From Polyangium sp. 6x1 (GTDB lineage: Bacteria; Myxococcota_A; Polyangia; Polyangiales; Polyangiaceae), in the NCBI RefSeq assembly GCF_029946515.1, contig NZ_JARZHH010000088.1, positions 1 through 41,141 on the forward strand: DNA of 41,141 nucleotides. The letters run 5' to 3'. Positions 32,489-41,141 of this stretch are shown piece after piece. Positions within the stretch are counted from its first letter, which is position 1, and every line of letters starts with the position of its first letter. The notes below the pieces were generated by a model. The model had not been told where the DNA came from, did no database searches, and saw only the letters and a program-made list of their open reading frames with translations. The position numbers and the translations under genes are program-made.

Positions 32489-35400
32489 TCATGGCACACA
32501 CAGGTTGAGCGCGCAGCTCTTCGACAGGCACTCCTCGTCGGCGTTGCACGCGTGGCCCGTGTCGCCGAGGCATACCCCAGCTCCGTCGCAGACCTCGAAG
32601 TCCGCTGCGACGCACGTCCCGTCGGTCGTGCCCTTGGGGACCGGCATGCATTCGCCCTCCATGCCGCCGAGACCGCACGAGAAGCAATCATCGGCGCAGG
32701 CCATGTTGCAGCAGAAGCCGTCCGCGCAATGACCGCTCGCGCAGTCCGCGCCGTTCATGCACGCATCGCCGATGTCGCCGATGCACATGCCCGCGCCGTC
32801 GCACGTGCCCGGCATCGTGCACTCCATGTCCGGATCGGTGCCCAGCGCGATCGGCCCGCAGACGCCGTCGAATCCGCTGCCCTTCTTCGCCGCCGAGCAC
32901 GCCTCGCAGGTGCCCGCGCACGCCGTGTCGCAGCAAAGGCTGTCCACGCAATGCCCGCTCATGCAATCCGTGTCGTCGCCGCAGGCCGCTGCGTTCTCTT
33001 TCTTGCAAGCGCCCGCGCCGTCGCAGGTTTCGTCCGCCCCGGCGCACGTGACCGGATCGTCCTGCCCATTCGCGACGAACGCGCAGACGCCCGGCGTGGC
33101 CGCGAGGTCGCACGCCATGCACGTGCCCGCGCACGCCGTGTCGCAGCAGACGCCGTCCGCGCAATGCCCGCCCATGCACTCCGCGTCGCCGCCGCAGGCC
33201 GCCGCATTCTCCTTCTTGCAAGCGCCCGCGCCGTCGCAGGATTGGCTTGCCCCCGCGCACGTGGCCGCGTCGTCCTGCCCCGCGGGCACGTTCGTGCACT
33301 CGCCCGGCGAGCCCGGGAGGTTGCACGTCTGGCACGTGCCGTCGCACGCCGTGGCGCAACAAACGCCGTCCACGCAATGGCCGCTCAAGCAGGACCCATT
33401 GCTCACGCAGCCCACGCTGTTGGCGTTGGCACAGGCCATCGCGCCATTACAAGCGCTTTCAAAGGGGCACTCCCCGTCTGGGTTGCCGCCCAGCGGGATC
33501 GGGCTGCAGACGCCGTTCACGCCGCCCGTCTTCGCCGCCGAGCACGCCTCGCACATGCCCACGCAGACCGTGTCGCAGCAAACGCCGTCCGCGCAGAACC
33601 CGCTCAGACATTCGGCAGTCCCGGCGCACGCCTCGCCCGCCACCTTCTTGCAAATGCCCGCGCCGTCACAGGACTGGTTCGCCCCGGCGCACGTCCCCGT
33701 GTCGTCCTGCCCATTCGCGACGAACGAGCAGACGCCGACCGACCCCGCGAGGTTGCAGGCCTTGCACGTGTCCGCGCAATCCGTGTTGCAGCAGACGCCG
33801 TCGACGCAATGCCCGCTCAGGCAATCGCCGGAGGCCCCGCAGACGCCGCCGTCCTTCGCCTTGCAGGCGCCGGTCGCGTCGCAGGACCGCGTCCCGGCGC
33901 ACGCGTTCGCGGGATTCGTGTCCTCCGCGGAGACGAGCGGCGCGCACGCGCCGACGCTTCCCATGAGGTTGCAGGCGAAACACGCGGCATCGCAGGCGCT
34001 GTTGCAGCAGACGCCGTCCACGCAGAATCCGCTGACGCAATCACCTGCGCCCGCGCACGCCTGGCCGCTGTCTTTCTTGCACGTGCCCGCGCCGTCGCAG
34101 GCGTTCGTGCCCGTGCAGGTCGGCGCGTCCTCGGTCGCGACGGGCACGTTCGTGCACGTGCCGACGCTGCCTGCGACGTTGCACGCCTTGCAGGTGTCGC
34201 TGCAGGCCGCGTCGCAGCAGACGCCGTCCACGCAATGGCCGCTCAAGCACTCGACGGCCCCGCCGCACCCCTGCGCGGGGCCCTTCTTGCACACGCCCGC
34301 GCCGTTGCACACCGTGCCGCCGTTCTGGTCGCACGCGGCGTTGACGGGCCGGTTCGGGTTCGACGGCACGCCGGCCGCGCTGCACACGTCGTCGGTGCAC
34401 TCGTTGCCGTCGACGGGTTTGTCGGTCGTGTCGGGCGACGTGACGATGGTGCCCTGGCCGTCGCACTCGACGACCTTGCAATCGAGCGCCGTCTGGCCGC
34501 TCGGGAGATCGGTGCCCCCGGGCGTGTAGCTCCACCCGCACTGGTGGTCGACGCACGTGCGGACCTTGCAGAAATCGTCGGTGCCGTCGCATTGCGCGGC
34601 CTCGTTGCAGCCGACGCACGTCCCGGTCCCGTCGCAGTAGAGCCCGGCGCCGCAGACCGTGTTGACCGCCTCGTTCGGGAACGACGGCGTGCCGTTCGTG
34701 CAGACGTTCTGCGTGCAGGCGTTGTCGTCGTTCGGCAGGTCGGCGTCGTCGACGATCTCCTTCGTCGCGCCCGCGCCGTCGCACACGACCCGCATGCAAT
34801 CGCCGGCCGTCTGGCTGGAGAACGTGGTGCCGTCCGGCGCGAACGACTGCCCGCAGACGTGGTTATCGCACGTGCGCTTCTGGCAGACGTCGTCCGGCGG
34901 CAGGAGGACGCAATCGTCGGGCTCGTTGCACGCGACGCAGCCCGACGCGCCGTCGCAGATCTCGGGTTTGCCCGGCTCGCACGGCTCGCCCGCGGTCACC
35001 GGCGGGTTCGTCGGCGCGCCCATCGTGCACACGTCGAGCGTGCACGCGTTCATGTCGACGGGGATGTCCGTGTCGTCGGCGACGGCCGTGTCCTCGCCCG
35101 CGACGCAGATGTGCTGCGAGCAATCGCCGGGCATGAGCACGTACCCCGGCGTCGGCAATCCGTCGAGGTTCGTGAACATGCAGATGCCCGCGCTCGCATT
35201 GCAGGCGTCCTCGGTGCAGGGATTGCCGTCGTCACACGGGTTCTCTGGGCCGCACTCGACCGAGCACGCCCCTCCCTGACACGTCCCCTGCGCGGTGCCG
35301 AAGGTACAGCTCGCCCCGTTCTGCACCGGGGCGTGGACCTGTGCGCCCATCGCGCACGAATCGTTCGTGCAGCTCTCGCCGTCGTCCTCGATGTCGGCGT

Positions 35401-35698
35401 CGTCGTTCGTCGCGGTGAAGACGCCGGCCACGCAATCGATCCGCTGGCAATCCCCGGCGGTCTGTCCCGGCATCGGCCCGTCCTCGACCGGCACGAGGAC
35501 ACACGTCCCGTCGTTGCCGCAGACGTCGACCGTACACGGGTTCTGGTCGTCGCAGTTCTCGTTGACGAGGCAGGCCTTCGTGTCCTCGAGCGGTAGGGAC
35601 CCGTTGGTCTCGAGGCCACACGAGGCGAGCTGGGAGACGACGGCGGCGGAGAGGAGCGTGGTGAGGAGGACGGAAAAGCGACGAGGACGGTTGGGCAT
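32489..35698 (-). CDS. Cys-rich repeat lipoprotein B2 (1069 aa)
   Basis: A 1069-residue lipoprotein (signal ending VVSQLASCGLE). The first 480 residues contain about seven modules with patterns such as DDQNPCTVDVC and a GDC-x-R-x-x-C element. The second half has eight repeats of 60-70 residues, each with a form of LSGHCVDGVCC plus CKACN and CDGAG-CKK motifs. The last repeat ends LSKSCALNLCVP. This is the paralogue of the gene at 35783, which has five such repeats. The repeats are very similar at DNA level, so copy number may change by recombination. Function unknown; extracellular binding or a structural coat is a guess. Confidence 0.88.
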   Translation of the reverse strand: MPNRPRRFSVLLTTLLSAAVVSQLASCGLETNGSLPLEDTKACLVNENCDDQNPCTVDVCGNDGTCVLVPVEDGPMPGQTAGDCQRIDCVAGVFTATNDDADIEDDGESCTNDSCAMGAQVHAPVQNGASCTFGTAQGTCQGGACSVECGPENPCDDGNPCTEDACNASAGICMFTNLDGLPTPGYVLMPGDCSQHICVAGEDTAVADDTDIPVDMNACTLDVCTMGAPTNPPVTAGEPCEPGKPEICDGASGCVACNEPDDCVLLPPDDVCQKRTCDNHVCGQSFAPDGTTFSSQTAGDCMRVVCDGAGATKEIVDDADLPNDDNACTQNVCTNGTPSFPNEAVNTVCGAGLYCDGTGTCVGCNEAAQCDGTDDFCKVRTCVDHQCGWSYTPGGTDLPSGQTALDCKVVECDGQGTIVTSPDTTDKPVDGNECTDDVCSAAGVPSNPNRPVNAACDQNGGTVCNGAGVCKKGPAQGCGGAVECLSGHCVDGVCCDAACSDTCKACNVAGSVGTCTNVPVATEDAPTCTGTNACDGAGTCKKDSGQACAGAGDCVSGFCVDGVCCNSACDAACFACNLMGSVGACAPLVSAEDTNPANACAGTRSCDATGACKAKDGGVCGASGDCLSGHCVDGVCCNTDCADTCKACNLAGSVGVCSFVANGQDDTGTCAGANQSCDGAGICKKVAGEACAGTAECLSGFCADGVCCDTVCVGMCEACSAAKTGGVNGVCSPIPLGGNPDGECPFESACNGAMACANANSVGCVSNGSCLSGHCVDGVCCATACDGTCQTCNLPGSPGECTNVPAGQDDAATCAGASQSCDGAGACKKENAAACGGDAECMGGHCADGVCCDTACAGTCMACDLAATPGVCAFVANGQDDPVTCAGADETCDGAGACKKENAAACGDDTDCMSGHCVDSLCCDTACAGTCEACSAAKKGSGFDGVCGPIALGTDPDMECTMPGTCDGAGMCIGDIGDACMNGADCASGHCADGFCCNMACADDCFSCGLGGMEGECMPVPKGTTDGTCVAADFEVCDGAGVCLGDTGHACNADEECLSKSCALNLCVP

Positions 35699-35782
35699 CT
35701 TCTTTTACATCTACGGAATCAATCGTCGAACGAGAATGCCGCCGCCACGCCGCGTGGCGGCGGCACGATTCTCACGAGACGT

Positions 35783-38344
35783 CTACTGGCACTTGTTCGG
35801 GCCGTTGTTGCAGTCGCCGCTGGCGCACTGGCTGTTGCTCGAGCAGGTCTCGCCATTGTCGAGCTTGCACGCGCCCATGCCGTCGCAGCTCTTGTTGCCG
35901 TTGCACGCATTCGCGGGGTTGGTGTCCTCCGAGAGCTGCGCGACTTCGACGCAATTGCCGAGGTCGCCGGCCTTGTTGCACTGGAAGCACGTCGCCCCGC
36001 ACGCGCTCTCGCAGCAGACGCCGTCCACGCAGAAGCCGCTCGTGCACTCGCCGGCCGCGCCGCACGTGGCGCCGTCGTCCTTCTTGCAGGCGCCCATGCC
36101 GTCGCAGGACTGCATGCTGGCGTCGCACGTCATGGTGTCGGTGTTCCCCGGAGGCACGAAGGAGCAGGTGCCGACGTTGCCCATCACGTTGCACGCCTTG
36201 CACGTCTCGTTGCAGGCCGTGTCGCAGCAGACGCCGTCAGCGCAGTTGCCGGTCAGGCATTGCGGGCCATTCATGCACGCCTTGCCGCCGTCCGTCTTGC
36301 AGGCGCCCGTGCCGTCGCAGGACTGATCCCCCGCGCAAGCGCCGTCATCCTGCCCCGAGGGCACGTTCGTGCACGTCCCGAGGCTCCCCGAGACGTTGCA
36401 CGCCTTGCACCCGCCGGTGCAATCCGTGCTGCAGCAGATCGAATCGACGCAGAAGCCGCTGACGCAATCGTTCGCGCCGCCGCACCCCTGCCCCGTGGCC
36501 TTCTTGCAGGTGCCCATGCCGTCGCACTGGCTCGCGCCCGTGCACGCGGGGGCCGAGTCCGTCTGCCCGGCAGGGATGTTCACGCATTGGCCGAGGTTGC
36601 CCGCGATGTTGCACGCCTTGCACGCGGTCCCGCACGAGCTGACGCAGCACACGCCGTCGACGCAGTTCCCCGACAGGCACTCGCCACTGTTGCCGCAGCT
36701 TACGCCGAGCTCCTTCTTGCACACGCCGCCGCCGTCGCAGCTGTTGTTCACGCCGGTGCACGACGGCGAGTCATCCTGCCCCGTGGGCACGTTCGTGCAC
36801 GTCCCGAGGCTGCCCGCCACGTTGCAAGCTTGGCACCCGTTCGTGCAGGCATTGTTGCAGCAGATCGCGTCGGCGCAGATGTTCCCCGCGCACTCGCCAT
36901 TGGCGCCGCAGTTCTTGCCGTTCGACTTCTTGCACTGGCCGTTGCCGTTGCAGATGTCGCCGCCGTTCACGTTGCAGGTGAAGCCGAACGCCTCGTTCGG
37001 GTACGAATTGTTCCCCTGCGCGGTGCACTGGTTCTTCGTGCACGGGTTGCCGTCGTCGCCGAAGTCGTTCGTATCGGGCCGGATCACGAAATTGCCGGCG
37101 CCGTCGCAGACCTGGACCTTGCAATCCATCGCGGTCTGCCCGCTCGGCGTCACCGTGCCGTCGCCCTTGTACGAGAACCCGCAGACGCCGCTGTTGCACG
37201 TGCGCGTCTTGCAGAAATCGTCCGTGCCGGGGCACTGGCTCGCGGTGTTGCACCCGACGCATTGCCCCATCGAGTTGCACACGTTCGAGCCGCCGCAGTT
37301 CGTGTTCGCCGCGGCGTTGTCGTAGTCGGGAGCGCCGCCCGTGCAGAAATCGATCGTGCAGGGGTTGCCGTCGTTCGGGACGTCGGTGTTGTCGTTGATG
37401 GGCTCGACGCCGCCGTCGACCCCGTTGCACACCACCCGCTTGCAATCCCCCGGCGCCTGCGAGGCCGCGCCCGCGGTGGTCTCGTTGCCGAGATAATCGG
37501 AGACGCACTTGTTCTCGACACAGGCCCGCTTCGTGCAATCCGTCTCGACGATGCCGGTGCAGTGCTCCGGCTGCGTGCATTCGACGCACGCCCCGTTGCC
37601 GTCGCAGACCTCGGGCTGACCCGGCTCGCAGAACGTGCCGGCGTTGGTGTTCGGGTTCGACGCGGTGCCGAGCGTGCAGACGTTGTCCGTGCAGGGATTC
37701 ACGTCGACGGGCACGTCCGTGTCGTCGATGACGTCCGTGTCCTTGCCGTTCACGCAGAGCTTCTGCTTGCAATCCCCCGGCTTCTGCGTGGCGCCCGGGG
37801 TGGGCTGGCCGTCGAGGTTCGTGAAGACGCAGGTGCTCGTGGCGAAGTTGCAGAAATCGTCCGTGCAGGAGTTGCCGTCGTCGCACGGGTTCTGCGCGTC
37901 GCACGAGATCTGGCAGACCCCCATCTGGCACGTGCCGCTCTCGTCGCCGCGCTGGCAATTGCCGCCGTCGGGCGTGTCCGTGTTGCTCGGCGTGCCGTTC
38001 GTGCACGCATCGGCGGTGCAGGGCTCGTTGTCGTCGGGGATGTCCGCGTTGTCGGTGACGGTGACTTCCTGGCCTGCCGCGCAATCGATCCGCTGGCAAT
38101 CGCCGACGGTCTGCGCCGGGTTCGGACCGTCGGCGATCGGCGTGTAGACGCAGATCTTCTCGTCGCTGCACGTGTCGATGGTGCAGGAGCTATTGTCGTT
38201 GCAGTTGGCGGCGGACTCGCAGGGCTCCGTGGTCTGCGTGGGCTTCGAGCCCTCGGTGTCGAGCGCGCAGGACGAGGCCTGCACGAGGGCGGAAGCCACG
38301 AAGGCCGTGGCGAGAAGGGCGGATAAAATGCGGGGGCGGGGCAT
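35783..38344 (-). CDS. Cys-rich repeat lipoprotein B1 (853 aa)
   Basis: An 853-residue protein with a lipoprotein signal (ALVQASSCALD). Layout follows the B2 paralogue: an N-terminal set of modules (NDNSSCTIDTC, CDDGNSCTDDFC) over about 470 residues, then five 60-70-residue repeats with LSGNCVDGVCC-like motifs. It ends CASGDCNNGPNKCQ. The Asp/Asn-rich Cys loops could bind calcium, which is inferred. It starts 27 bases after the stop of the A1 gene at 38372, and the B2 gene starts 84 bases after its own stop. Confidence 0.88.
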   Translation of the reverse strand: MPRPRILSALLATAFVASALVQASSCALDTEGSKPTQTTEPCESAANCNDNSSCTIDTCSDEKICVYTPIADGPNPAQTVGDCQRIDCAAGQEVTVTDNADIPDDNEPCTADACTNGTPSNTDTPDGGNCQRGDESGTCQMGVCQISCDAQNPCDDGNSCTDDFCNFATSTCVFTNLDGQPTPGATQKPGDCKQKLCVNGKDTDVIDDTDVPVDVNPCTDNVCTLGTASNPNTNAGTFCEPGQPEVCDGNGACVECTQPEHCTGIVETDCTKRACVENKCVSDYLGNETTAGAASQAPGDCKRVVCNGVDGGVEPINDNTDVPNDGNPCTIDFCTGGAPDYDNAAANTNCGGSNVCNSMGQCVGCNTASQCPGTDDFCKTRTCNSGVCGFSYKGDGTVTPSGQTAMDCKVQVCDGAGNFVIRPDTNDFGDDGNPCTKNQCTAQGNNSYPNEAFGFTCNVNGGDICNGNGQCKKSNGKNCGANGECAGNICADAICCNNACTNGCQACNVAGSLGTCTNVPTGQDDSPSCTGVNNSCDGGGVCKKELGVSCGNSGECLSGNCVDGVCCVSSCGTACKACNIAGNLGQCVNIPAGQTDSAPACTGASQCDGMGTCKKATGQGCGGANDCVSGFCVDSICCSTDCTGGCKACNVSGSLGTCTNVPSGQDDGACAGDQSCDGTGACKTDGGKACMNGPQCLTGNCADGVCCDTACNETCKACNVMGNVGTCSFVPPGNTDTMTCDASMQSCDGMGACKKDDGATCGAAGECTSGFCVDGVCCESACGATCFQCNKAGDLGNCVEVAQLSEDTNPANACNGNKSCDGMGACKLDNGETCSSNSQCASGDCNNGPNKCQ

Positions 38345-38371
38345 GGCGCGTTTCCCTCGGAACAGCTTTCG

Positions 38372-39787
38372 TCAGTTACAAATGCCGTTGATGCAGTCGT
38401 TGAGGCAATCGTTGTTGCCGTTGCACTTCTTGCCCGCCGGGCAGTCGTTACAAGGTCCGCCGCAATCGACGTCGGTCTCGCCGCCGTTCTGGACCGAGTC
38501 GCTGCAGGAAGCCGCGGCGCACTTGCCGCCGGTGCAGACGCCGTTGGCACAGTCCGCCGCGACGTTGCACGTGGCGTCCGTCGCGCACTTCTGCGCGCAA
38601 TTACCCCCGCAATCCTTGTCGCCTTCGGTGCCGTTCTTGGCGTTGTCGAAGCAGTCCACGCAGACGTTGTTGTCGCACTCCCCGTCGCAGTCGCCGGAGA
38701 CGAGGCACTTCTGGTCGCGCACGCATCGATCGATGCATTCGCCGCCGCAGTCCACGTCCGTCTCGCTGCCGTTCTGCGTGTCGTCGCTGCAACTGAAGCA
38801 GACGTTGACCTTCGTGTCGCACGTGTGCCAATTGGGCCCACCGCCGCAATCGGCGGTCTGCGTGCATCCGAGGCAAACGTCGGCGCCGTCGCACTTGCCC
38901 ATCCCCGTCGGGTTGTCCTGCGTCGCGCAGGCCGTGGACACCGGGAGCGGCGGGTTGATCGGCGACACGTCGTTGCACTGATCGGCGGTGCAAACCTTGC
39001 CGTCGTCGAAGGGGTCCGTCGCGTCCGCGATCGTCGTGACGAGCCCGTTCTGGCAGACCTTGACCTTGCAGTCGCCGCTCGCCTGATCACTCTGGGGCAG
39101 CGGCATCCCTTCATTGAGCGGCGTCGAGACGCATTGCTTGTTCGTGCACGCCCAGTCGCTGCAGAAATCGTCGACGGGGCAATCCGTGTCGCTCCCGCAG
39201 CCGATGCAGACGCCCATGTCGTTGCACGTGCCGTTCGACCCGCACGGCGCGCCGTTCGCCGGCGTGTGGCTCTCCTTGCCGTTCGCGCAGGCGTCGACCG
39301 TGCACGGATTCATGTCGTCGGGGGTCGTGTCGTTGTTCGTCGCGAACATGCAGACCTTGCCGACGCACGAGTCACTCGTGCACGCGTTCTTGTCGTTGCA
39401 TTCCTTCGAATCCGTACACGGGATCTCGCATTGCCCGGACACACACTGGCCCATGCCGTCGCCGAGCTTGCACATCGTCCCGTTCACCGCAGCATGCTGG
39501 GGCGCGCCGTCCGAGCAGGTGTCCTGCGTGCAGGGATTCGCGTCGTCCGGCACCTCCATGTCGGCCGCCACGGAGACGAACTTCCCGCTCTGGCATTCCT
39601 TGCGAACGCAATCGTCCGGCGTGGTGGGGTCGGTTTGCCCCGCCGTGCACTCGTTCGAAGGGCTCGAGCCTTGCTGGTCGAGGCAACCGGGCGCGGACGC
39701 GACCATCACGGACGCGACCGCGAAGATCGACGCCAAGCCGAACGAGCGAACCTTGCTCCTGCGGAGGGAAGTCGCGGACATCGTCAT
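38372..39787 (-). CDS. Cys-rich repeat lipoprotein A1 (471 aa)
   Basis: A 471-residue protein; ATG 39787 has GGAG six bases upstream, and the longer frame to 39853 has no signal character. The signal ends VASAPGC, a lipobox. N-terminal modules carry VPDDANPCTQDTC and MNPCTVDAC patterns. The last 230 residues are close to those of the A2 protein at 31297: GMGKCDGA, WHTCDT, CVDCFDN, CNVAADC and the shared end CINGICN. It is first of the four-gene set, about 100 bases downstream of the propeller gene, and probably leads the operon. Confidence 0.87.
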   Translation of the reverse strand: MTMSATSLRRSKVRSFGLASIFAVASVMVASAPGCLDQQGSSPSNECTAGQTDPTTPDDCVRKECQSGKFVSVAADMEVPDDANPCTQDTCSDGAPQHAAVNGTMCKLGDGMGQCVSGQCEIPCTDSKECNDKNACTSDSCVGKVCMFATNNDTTPDDMNPCTVDACANGKESHTPANGAPCGSNGTCNDMGVCIGCGSDTDCPVDDFCSDWACTNKQCVSTPLNEGMPLPQSDQASGDCKVKVCQNGLVTTIADATDPFDDGKVCTADQCNDVSPINPPLPVSTACATQDNPTGMGKCDGADVCLGCTQTADCGGGPNWHTCDTKVNVCFSCSDDTQNGSETDVDCGGECIDRCVRDQKCLVSGDCDGECDNNVCVDCFDNAKNGTEGDKDCGGNCAQKCATDATCNVAADCANGVCTGGKCAAASCSDSVQNGGETDVDCGGPCNDCPAGKKCNGNNDCLNDCINGICN

Positions 39788-39886
39788 GAAGAGCTCCAAG
39801 GTAAGGCGCCGAGGCGGGACGCCGTCGCCAGTTTCGCCGATTTCGAGCCGCATGGGCGCAAAAAATCGGCGGGCCTGGGCCTGTGC

Positions 39887-41140
39887 TCAAGGACGCCGCA
39901 AGACCGTCACGACACGCGCCGACGTCGCCGCCACGAACGCGAGACGACCCCTGGGAGCGACAGATACCACGTGGGATCCCTCCCCCGTTTGCAGCGTCGA
40001 AACGATACGCAGCGGCTCGCCCCCGAGCACGACTGTGGTTGCGCCCTTGCCGCGCGGCCCGCCGCCGAGCGCGACGAGGATCGTCCGGCCCTCCGGCGAA
40101 AGCGCGGCCGAAGAAGGAACACCCCCGAGCGCGACCGTGGCGAGGACTTCGCGATGTTCGAGAGATACGAGCGTCCCCTCCCCCGCAGCGCCAATCACCA
40201 CGGCGCGATCCCCGGGCCAGGGGAATGCCGCGAGGGGCTGCGGCCCTGCAGGCGCGAGGCGCGGCTCGGCCCCCATGGAAAAGCCCACGACCTTCGCCGT
40301 CGCCCGATCGAAGAGCAAGGCACGCTCGGAGGAAGCCGCCCGCGGCGCCGTCGAGGCGCGTGGTTCGAGGAGCGAGGACCACGCAGCCCGTGCGCCCCCA
40401 AGGGGTTTCGTCGCAGGATCGAGCACGACCACGGATCCCGACTCGGTCGGCACACGCCCGTCGAGCAGCACGAGGAGGCGATCGCCGCCCGCAGAAGGCA
40501 GGGGCGAGATGCCGCGGATCGGGGTCGGGAAGAGGATCTCGCCGTCCGGCGCGAGCTCGGGCCCCGCGAGGCGGACGAGCCGGCCTCCCTGGGAGCTCGC
40601 GACGAGAAAGACAGGCGGATCGCCGCTCGCCACGACGTCGAGGGCGCCCTTCACGTCGACCTTCTTCAGGTAGGCCGCAGGCGCCGCGCCCGAGAGCCAC
40701 GACGCCGTGTTCACGAGCGGCAGGCCCGTGGAGACACCGAGCACGGCGAGCCGGCCCGACGGGAGCCGCCGGAGGGCCGCGCCCTTGCCCGGGAGCCGCG
40801 CGCGGGCCTTCTCCGCGCCGGAATCGAGGGCGTGCGCCCGGAGCGTGCCGTCCTCGCAGAGGACGAAGAGCATCGCCTCGTCGTCCGCGACGGCGACGTC
40901 GACGGGCGGAGCGTCGAGGCGAATCGTGGTGGCCACGGCAAACGCCGCGGGCGCCTCGGACGACGGCGGGGGCGTCTCCGCGGCCGGGGCGGCCGAAGCC
41001 GAGGACGCGGCGCTCGCGGAGGTCGTGGGGGGCAACGCCGCGGCCGAGGCGGGGCGCGCAGGCGGAGGCACCGTGGCGGGGGCGCGCGGGCCGCCGAGGC
41101 GGCCTTGCGAGGCGAGGACGGCCGCGCCGCCGGCGAGCAT
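39887..41140 (-). CDS. Beta-propeller protein with Ala/Pro-rich linker (possibly 5' partial)
   Basis: A 417-residue frame whose ATG lies at the edge of the window, so the true start may be further upstream. The opening MLAGGAAVLASQG could be the end of a membrane segment. An Ala/Pro/Ser-rich linker fills residues 20-65. The rest is strand-rich repeats typical of a YVTN/WD40-like propeller: VDVAVADDEAMLFVLCEDG, LRRLPSGRLAVLGVS, SSAALSPEGRTILVALGGG and VSVAPRGRLAFVAATSA. No catalytic motif is seen. A periplasmic or surface location is inferred from the linker. It may be a C-terminal part of a larger protein, for example one with a cytoplasmic domain before the membrane segment. Confidence 0.75.
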   Translation of the reverse strand: MLAGGAAVLASQGRLGGPRAPATVPPPARPASAAALPPTTSASAASSASAAPAAETPPPSSEAPAAFAVATTIRLDAPPVDVAVADDEAMLFVLCEDGTLRAHALDSGAEKARARLPGKGAALRRLPSGRLAVLGVSTGLPLVNTASWLSGAAPAAYLKKVDVKGALDVVASGDPPVFLVASSQGGRLVRLAGPELAPDGEILFPTPIRGISPLPSAGGDRLLVLLDGRVPTESGSVVVLDPATKPLGGARAAWSSLLEPRASTAPRAASSERALLFDRATAKVVGFSMGAEPRLAPAGPQPLAAFPWPGDRAVVIGAAGEGTLVSLEHREVLATVALGGVPSSAALSPEGRTILVALGGGPRGKGATTVVLGGEPLRIVSTLQTGEGSHVVSVAPRGRLAFVAATSARVVTVLRRP

Positions 41141-41141
41141 G

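Noticed and set aside
32111-35596. Long Ala/Arg-rich open frame on the + strand opposite the Cys-rich lipoproteins
   Set aside because: Low-complexity antisense shadow of the repeat genes; no domain or signal is recognisable, while the minus strand gives clear lipoproteins.

Overview
This is high-GC DNA whose content points to a myxobacterium, probably of the Sorangium/Polyangium type. The signs are many secreted lipoproteins with Ser/Gly-rich or Cys-rich repeat regions, a protein ending in a MYXO-CTERM-like sorting tail, an NtrC-type sigma-54 activator, a class III cyclase, and dispersed (CCCGCT/TCCGCT)n microsatellites. Genus-level placement is inference. No rRNA, tRNA, CRISPR array or transposase was seen.

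Layout. 1-12071: a partial thrombospondin-3/VWA-like surface protein; a formylglycine-generating-enzyme-like lipoprotein translationally coupled to an NtrC-type regulator; a TPR membrane protein; then a minus-strand run of a YgiQ-type radical SAM protein, a small unknown, an adenylate/guanylate cyclase, an SPFH/band-7 protein and a Nudix hydrolase, several joined by 4-bp start/stop overlaps. 12601-14964: an RCC1 seven-blade propeller lipoprotein with Cys-rich repeats and a MYXO-CTERM-like tail.

15158-19376 is the most interesting part, a compact apparent RiPP (ribosomally made, modified peptide) cassette. It holds a radical SAM/SPASM maturase, three 49-residue precursor peptides in tandem 276-bp repeats, and an M50-type membrane metalloprotease. 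The precursors share a leader and differ mainly at the C-terminal core (WGCIINW, AICIIDF, AGCIIDW). Each spacer between precursors carries a fossil of the 3' end of the maturase gene, so precursor and maturase tail were amplified as one unit. An internally deleted copy of the protease gene lies upstream, and 179-bp direct repeats made of the MYXO-CTERM coding sequence flank the cassette. Expected flow: the maturase modifies the core, and the M50 protease cuts and releases the peptide at the membrane. The organisation resembles yydFGH epipeptide loci, but the precursors are not ones I recognise.

19719-29558: accessory DNA with a beta-propeller gene that looks frameshifted, a serine beta-lactamase-like esterase, several unknown proteins, a 23-bp/43-bp tandem repeat block, a three-gene unit ending in a GNAT acetyltransferase, and a coupled lipoprotein/membrane-protein pair. 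29582-29655 is a striking nested palindrome. 29680-41140, all minus strand: an L,D-transpeptidase lipoprotein and a closely spaced set of four Cys-rich lipoproteins in paralogue order A-B-B-A, preceded by a partial beta-propeller protein.
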